Assembly (NCBI RefSeq): GCF_026262505.1
Contig: NC_067208.1
Coordinates: forward strand, 8,503,962-8,567,961
Direction: 5' to 3'
DNA length: 64,000 bases
Origin: Trichomonas vaginalis G3
Taxonomy: Eukaryota > Parabasalia > Trichomonadida > Trichomonadidae
Numbering within the stretch: position 1 is the first letter of the stretch; every line of letters begins with the position of its first letter. A program made the position numbers and the translations under genes. The notes under the pieces are model-generated. The model was not told the DNA's origin and searched no databases. It was given only the letters and a program-made list of their open reading frames with translations. Positions 63,030 through 64,000 of the stretch are shown in pieces.

Positions 63030-64000
63030 ATGTCGAAAGATATTGCTTCCATGAGAGAAATACAACACAACCGACAACTCATTATGCAAGCTCTAAATAA
63101 GAACACAACAAACTTTTCAAACTATTCTAAGATATCTGAGTCATTGAAAGAAGGAAACTTAAAACTGACATTAAACCCTTTAACAGATGAGTTTCTATTT
63201 CAAGACAAGAAGAACAATACTGTCTGTATAAATCCAACAAAAGGAACTTTAAACGAGAAACCTATAAATGAACTTCTTTTGAAAGCAGATGTTGACAACA
63301 AAGCTGACAAAGAATATGTAGACGATGCAATAGCAAAAGAAGAAGAAAGAGCTAACAATGCTTATGCAAAAAAAGAACATACTCATCCTGAACTAGCAGA
63401 CAAAACATATGTTGACAATAAAATGTCAAGTGAAGTGACAAGAGCTGAAAACGAATATTCTAAAAAGACTCATATACATTCTATATCTGAAATAACAGAC
63501 TTAAACGTTAGCCTTGAAAATAAGGTAGATAAGGGACTTATGGCTAGTGTGTTAGTGAAGAAGGCGGATAAGGAATATGTGGATGAAAAAGATAAAGAAA
63601 TTATAGAAAGGGTTGACTGGTACCATGAATGGACATCGAAGATTTTAAAAACTAAAGCTGATACAGGATGGGTTTCAGGATGTTTAGACCTTAAAGCAGA
63701 TAAAACTTATGTTAACGATGAGTTAGAGAAGAAAGCAAATAAGACTCATACACATACAAGTTTTACAACTGTTAGAGCAGACGACATAATACTGAACTTT
63801 GACCTTGGTTCAAGTGCACCTTTAGAGAATCCGAGTACAAGCGTAAAAGATACTCTTAACAATTTAGATAAGAGTTGCAGGAATATCGAAGATCATGCCA
63901 GAAACTTTGAAGCATATGAACTACCCGCAATGTTAGACAAGAAAGCAGACAAAACAGAGCTTCAAACATTAAAGACAGAAATACTTCAAACATTATATCC
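63030..64000 (+). CDS. M3 fibre protein, runs off the window
   Basis: Starts 'MSKDIASMREIQHNRQLIMQ' after a tattttatctagaataaaa leader. The reading shows fibre-stalk repeats ('NKADKEYVDDAIAKEEERAN', 'LKADKTYVNDELEKKANKTH') and the 'SSAPLENPSTSVKDTLNNLD' segment shared with M1 and M2. The window ends at 'LQTLYP', where the tail-collar domain begins in the relatives. No break seen in the visible part. Confidence 0.85.
   Translation, partial: MSKDIASMREIQHNRQLIMQALNKNTTNFSNYSKISESLKEGNLKLTLNPLTDEFLFQDKKNNTVCINPTKGTLNEKPINELLLKADVDNKADKEYVDDAIAKEEERANNAYAKKEHTHPELADKTYVDNKMSSEVTRAENEYSKKTHIHSISEITDLNVSLENKVDKGLMASVLVKKADKEYVDEKDKEIIERVDWYHEWTSKILKTKADTGWVSGCLDLKADKTYVNDELEKKANKTHTHTSFTTVRADDIILNFDLGSSAPLENPSTSVKDTLNNLDKSCRNIEDHARNFEAYELPAMLDKKADKTELQTLKTEILQTLY

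Larger units (their letters stand above)
60380..64000. mobile_element. Maverick copy M3, left part only
   Basis: Starts just after the A run; the first 200 bp contain gtcacttttctgtca (60530-60544), the subterminal word also present in M2 and the mini-Maverick. Genes: adenine methyltransferase, small membrane protein, two small proteins, penton-like protein and fibre. It continues past the window. No end repeat or target duplication can be tested. About three breaks in the visible part. Same subfamily as M1 by its fibre. Confidence 0.85.

Overview
The window is a transposon-dense piece of an AT-rich eukaryotic genome, most likely a trichomonad parabasalid (Trichomonas vaginalis or a close relative). 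The grounds are several Maverick/Polinton elements with 6-bp target duplications, MULE transposons, rve-type DNA transposons, compact intron-free genes, and one host gene for a kexin-like membrane peptidase. No rRNA, tRNA or CRISPR was recognised. Nearly everything is mobile DNA or satellite.

Layout. (1) 1 to about 12,340: an old, heavily broken Maverick (M1) with a fibre gene, integrase, an accessory block of KilA-N and T5orf172-type genes behind copies of one promoter cassette, and a protein-primed DNA polymerase B (pPolB). A 1.45-kb non-autonomous mini-Maverick (8688-10140) sits inside the polymerase gene and carries five 250-bp units, each made of four consecutive near-perfect hairpins. 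(2) 12,534-16,405: a MULE with a 10-bp target duplication, itself hit by a smaller non-autonomous MULE (12,783-14,478, 9-bp duplication) that holds nine 121-bp tandem units. (3) 16,560-27,696: a 10.5-kb satellite of about 42 units of 253 bp between inverted arms of about 200 bp that look identical. (4) 27,697-54,853: an rve-type DNA transposon with very long terminal inverted repeats (IS-A), into whose 3' part a nearly whole 23.9-kb Maverick (M2, 30,066-53,949; 159-bp identical terminal repeats; AATGAA target duplication) has inserted. (5) 54,854-57,861: a host kexin-like gene, now a pseudogene or a poorly polished gene. (6) 57,862-60,357: a second rve transposon copy (IS-B). (7) 60,380-64,000: the start of a third Maverick (M3), which runs off the window.

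How the genes work together. M2 carries the virus-like Maverick set: packaging ATPase, double-jelly-roll major capsid candidate, penton-like proteins, a long fibre with a phage tail-collar end, integrase, pPolB and a Dam-like adenine methyltransferase, plus about fifteen small genes of unknown role. M3 repeats part of the set (methyltransferase, small Gly-2 protein, penton-like protein, fibre). Many Maverick genes share a T-tract signal (TTTTTATY) just before the start codon. No adenovirus-type cysteine protease was found, but the pPolB N-terminal half has a Cys/His pattern that could be OTU-like.

Limits. All domain calls are from reading motifs, without searches. The many single-base indels in the satellite, IS copies and host gene could be decay or long-read assembly error.
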